DNA from: an uncultured Neomegalonema sp.
GTDB taxonomy: Bacteria > Pseudomonadota > Alphaproteobacteria > Rhodobacterales > Rhodobacteraceae
Assembly (NCBI GenBank): GCA_937944035.1
Contig: CALDZQ010000318.1
Span: 1 to 25,231 of the forward strand
Direction of reading: 5' to 3'
Length of the DNA stretch: 25,231 bases
Shown here: positions 23,637 to 25,231 of the stretch, piece after piece
How positions within the stretch are numbered: the stretch's first letter is position 1
Layout: every line of letters starts with the position of its first letter
Notes under the pieces: generated by a model
Seen by the model: only the letters and a program-made list of their open reading frames with translations
Told to the model about the DNA's origin: nothing
Database searches by the model: none
Program-made: the position numbers and the translations under genes

Positions 23637-24205
23637 GCTTCTCTCTCCACCAGATCACCGCGTTCGAGCAGCGCGCCCCGGATTGCCTCGACGGCAATTT
23701 CGTGCGGTTCATCGCGGCTGTCGATAACAATGTCGGCCTCCGCATAGATCGGATAGCGCGTTTGAATCAGCTCATCGAGAATCGTGCGCGGATCGCCTTT
23801 GTTGAGCAAGGGGCGGTGCGCGCGTTTGGCGGTGCGCCTGACCAGAACATCAAGATCGGCGCGCATCCAGACTGTCGTAGCCCGTTCAGCGAGGAGCGCG
23901 CGGGTTTCATCATCCATAAACGCGCCGCCGCCCGTGGCCAGCACAAGGGGCGGTGTCTCAAGCAAGCGCGCGATCACCCGACGCTCGCCCAAGCGGAACT
24001 CAGGCTCGCCGTGGACGGTGAAAATATCAGCGATACTCATGCCGGCGGCGATTTCAATCTCGCGGTCGGCGTCCTTGAACGGGGCGGAAATGCGCGAAGC
24101 GATACGGCGGCCAATCGCGCTTTTACCGGCCCCCATCAATCCGACCAACACGACATGTTTGTTTAGAATCCAACGCGATTGCATGTGGTGTTGATCTTTC
24201 GCCAT
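23633..24205 (-). CDS. aroK: Shikimate kinase
   Basis: 190 aa, phosphorylates shikimate at the 3-hydroxyl with ATP. The Walker A loop GLMGAGKSAIGRR (22-34), the shikimate-binding DADREIE and GEPEFRLGERR segments, ATGGGAFMDDETR, and the lid region AKRAHRPLLNKGDPR are all present. The ATG at 24205 is preceded by CGGG; a second ATG at 24184 would also fit, since the first 15 residues are not conserved. It forms an operon with aroB, the usual alphaproteobacterial order, and is divergent from the 48-aa membrane protein. Confidence 0.96.
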   Translation of the reverse strand: MAKDQHHMQSRWILNKHVVLVGLMGAGKSAIGRRIASRISAPFKDADREIEIAAGMSIADIFTVHGEPEFRLGERRVIARLLETPPLVLATGGGAFMDDETRALLAERATTVWMRADLDVLVRRTAKRAHRPLLNKGDPRTILDELIQTRYPIYAEADIVIDSRDEPHEIAVEAIRGALLERGDLVEREA

Positions 24206-24252
24206 AATTACCCGTCACCACGAGGCATACGCGAGGTGGAACAACGCGCAGA

Positions 24253-24293
24253 CACCATGTAGAGAGATCGTCAGATATACGTGATCGATCTCT
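24253..24293. promoter_or_regulatory. Inverted repeat at the promoter of the 48-aa protein
   Basis: AGAGATCG (24253-24260) and CGATCTCT (24286-24293) are perfect 8-bp inverted arms 25 bp apart, directly upstream of a consensus -10 TATAAT at 24301-24306. No matching -35 is seen, so a factor bound at the repeat may be needed. It lies in the divergent region with aroK. Confidence 0.4.
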
Positions 24294-24300
24294 TTAACGC

Positions 24301-24306
24301 TATAAT
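24301..24306 (+). promoter_or_regulatory. -10 element TATAAT before the 48-aa membrane protein
   Basis: Perfect consensus TATAAT, 32 bp before the GTG start at 24338. No good -35 at 16-18 bp upstream. Confidence 0.5.
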
Positions 24307-24337
24307 TATGCTGTGTGTGCAATGAAAGGGGAATGCG

Positions 24338-24484
24338 GTGGGCCGCTTCTTCAGGTTTTTGGTTCTTTTGCTGCTGTTGGCTTTGCTTGTGGCGGCCATC
24401 TATATAGTTATTGCGGATATTCCGCCGCCAACGCGAGAGTTGGTGCAGGAGGTACCGGATGAAGTTTTGTTCAAATCGGATTAA
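24338..24484 (+). CDS. 48-aa single-span membrane protein
   Basis: GTG start at 24338 with AAGGGG seven bases before it; the nearby ATG at 24333 is in another frame that stops after about 25 codons. The product begins MGRFFRFLVLLLLLALLVAA, has one membrane helix (about 6-26), then IADIPPPTRELVQEVPDEVLFKSD, a periplasmic proline/acidic tail. Small proteins with this helix-plus-PPPTRE pattern occur in alphaproteobacteria; I know no function. Its last 26 bp overlap the start of the next gene, whose ribosome site AGGAGGT lies inside it, so the two are translationally coupled. Confidence 0.75.
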   Translation: MGRFFRFLVLLLLLALLVAAIYIVIADIPPPTRELVQEVPDEVLFKSD

Positions 24485-25231
24485 ACCGATTCACCGCGCG
24501 CTCGTCACGGCCGTTCTTTTGACAGGAACGCCCGCATTCGCGCAGCAGGTTTTGCTGGGGCAACCCGAAGACGTGCAGGGCAATAACGAGCCTGTCACCG
24601 TCGATCCGGGCAGCGCGTATGATGGCGATGGCGGGTTCAGCACCGATATTGGCTCAAGCAGTTTGGAAGCGCCCTCGGCGGAGGCGGCCGGCCTGCAAGG
24701 GGCCGCCGCGCTTGGGCTGACGCAGGATATGTGGGGCGGGACCGACGGGGCCACCGCCATCGCCCTGATCCAGGAAGCCGCGCCGTCCGGTCTCTACACG
24801 GTCAACAGGCTGGTGCGTAAAACGCTGGTCGCCGGGGCCACTCCGCCGGAGAATGCGACCGGGATGCTGGCGCGCCGTGCGGATGCGCTGGTCCGCTTTG
24901 GTGCGGCTGAGGACGCGTCGAGTCTGGTCAGCGCCGCCGGAAACAATCTTGACGATGACTTGCGCCGCAGCCGTGCGGAGGCCGCGCTGATTGTGGGCCG
25001 CGACGAGGTGCTGTGCGGCAAAGATATGCTGGAGCCTGGCTCGCCCGCCGATGAGGACGGGTTCTGGACGACATTGCGCGGCTATTGCCTTGCCCAAACG
25101 GGCGACAAGCTGGCCCCGGTGGCGATCAGCGCGATGTTGGAGCTGGGCAATATCAACTCGCTGGATGCGCCGTTATTGGAAGCGCTGGTTGATGAAAGTC
25201 TGGTCGATTACGTCTCCGTCCCCCATGCCAG
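24459..25231 (+). CDS. Secreted protein of unknown function, N-terminal part (cut by window edge)
   Basis: 257 codons are visible, open to the window end. It starts MKFCSNRIKPIHRALVTAVL and has a signal peptide with a probable AFA-QQ cleavage around residue 29 (LLTGTPAFAQQ). The mature part opens with a Gly/Ser/Asp-rich stretch, then an Ala-rich helical region (AGLQGAAALGLTQDMWGGTDGATAIALIQEAAPS, LVRKTLVAGATPPENATGMLARRADALVRFGAAEDASSLV) that looks like helical solenoid repeats, possibly TPR/Sel1-like. AGGAGGT six bases before the ATG at 24459 is a very strong ribosome site. Coupled with the 48-aa membrane protein. No family recognised. Confidence 0.85.
   Translation, partial: MKFCSNRIKPIHRALVTAVLLTGTPAFAQQVLLGQPEDVQGNNEPVTVDPGSAYDGDGGFSTDIGSSSLEAPSAEAAGLQGAAALGLTQDMWGGTDGATAIALIQEAAPSGLYTVNRLVRKTLVAGATPPENATGMLARRADALVRFGAAEDASSLVSAAGNNLDDDLRRSRAEAALIVGRDEVLCGKDMLEPGSPADEDGFWTTLRGYCLAQTGDKLAPVAISAMLELGNINSLDAPLLEALVDESLVDYVSVPHA

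Overview
The window reads as chromosomal DNA of an alphaproteobacterium. It is moderately GC-rich, and several gene pairs are typical of that class: aroK-aroB overlapping by ATGA, pmbA (tldE) followed by an inositol-monophosphatase-family gene, a LuxR/LuxI pair, Rcp1-type response regulator plus REC-PAS-kinase, and type I idi. I cannot place it to genus. There are 25 protein genes I can support; both end genes run off the window. I see no rRNA, tRNA, insertion sequence, phage gene or CRISPR array.

Left end (1-3310, all minus strand): the N-terminal third of transketolase, then a two-gene unit of a 563-aa TPR protein and a PhnD-like binding protein without signal peptide, joined by an ATGA overlap. 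A plus-strand lytic transglycosylase follows (3549-4205).

4279-7935 (minus) is the most unusual part: an SGNH/DltD-like protein, an MBOAT acyltransferase, and a class II aminoacyl-tRNA-synthetase-like protein related to amino acid:[carrier protein] ligases, packed as one operon. The layout resembles the dlt system for D-alanylating envelope polymers, but with an aaRS-derived activating enzyme where DltA would be and no visible carrier protein.

8075-10056 (minus) holds an orphan response regulator and a REC-PAS-histidine kinase. A gene-poor stretch, a small membrane protein, idi and a TPR/membrane protein follow. 12655-14834 (plus) is a three-gene catabolic-looking operon: SnoaL/NTF2-like protein, FAD amine/amino-acid oxidase, cupin. 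Then come an acyltransferase-3 membrane protein, a lipoprotein with five EF-hands and a His-rich linker (with a clear terminator), TrkH, a CysQ/IMPase-type phosphatase with a TTG start, and pmbA.

20840-22529 (plus) is a quorum-sensing locus: a 66-aa unknown ORF, a LuxR-type AHL receptor and a LuxI-type AHL synthase. A related motif lies upstream of both the 66-aa ORF and luxI. luxI overlaps the convergent aroB by 24 bp. The right end has aroB and aroK (minus) and, divergent from them, a 48-aa membrane protein overlapping the start of a secreted protein of unknown function that runs off the window.
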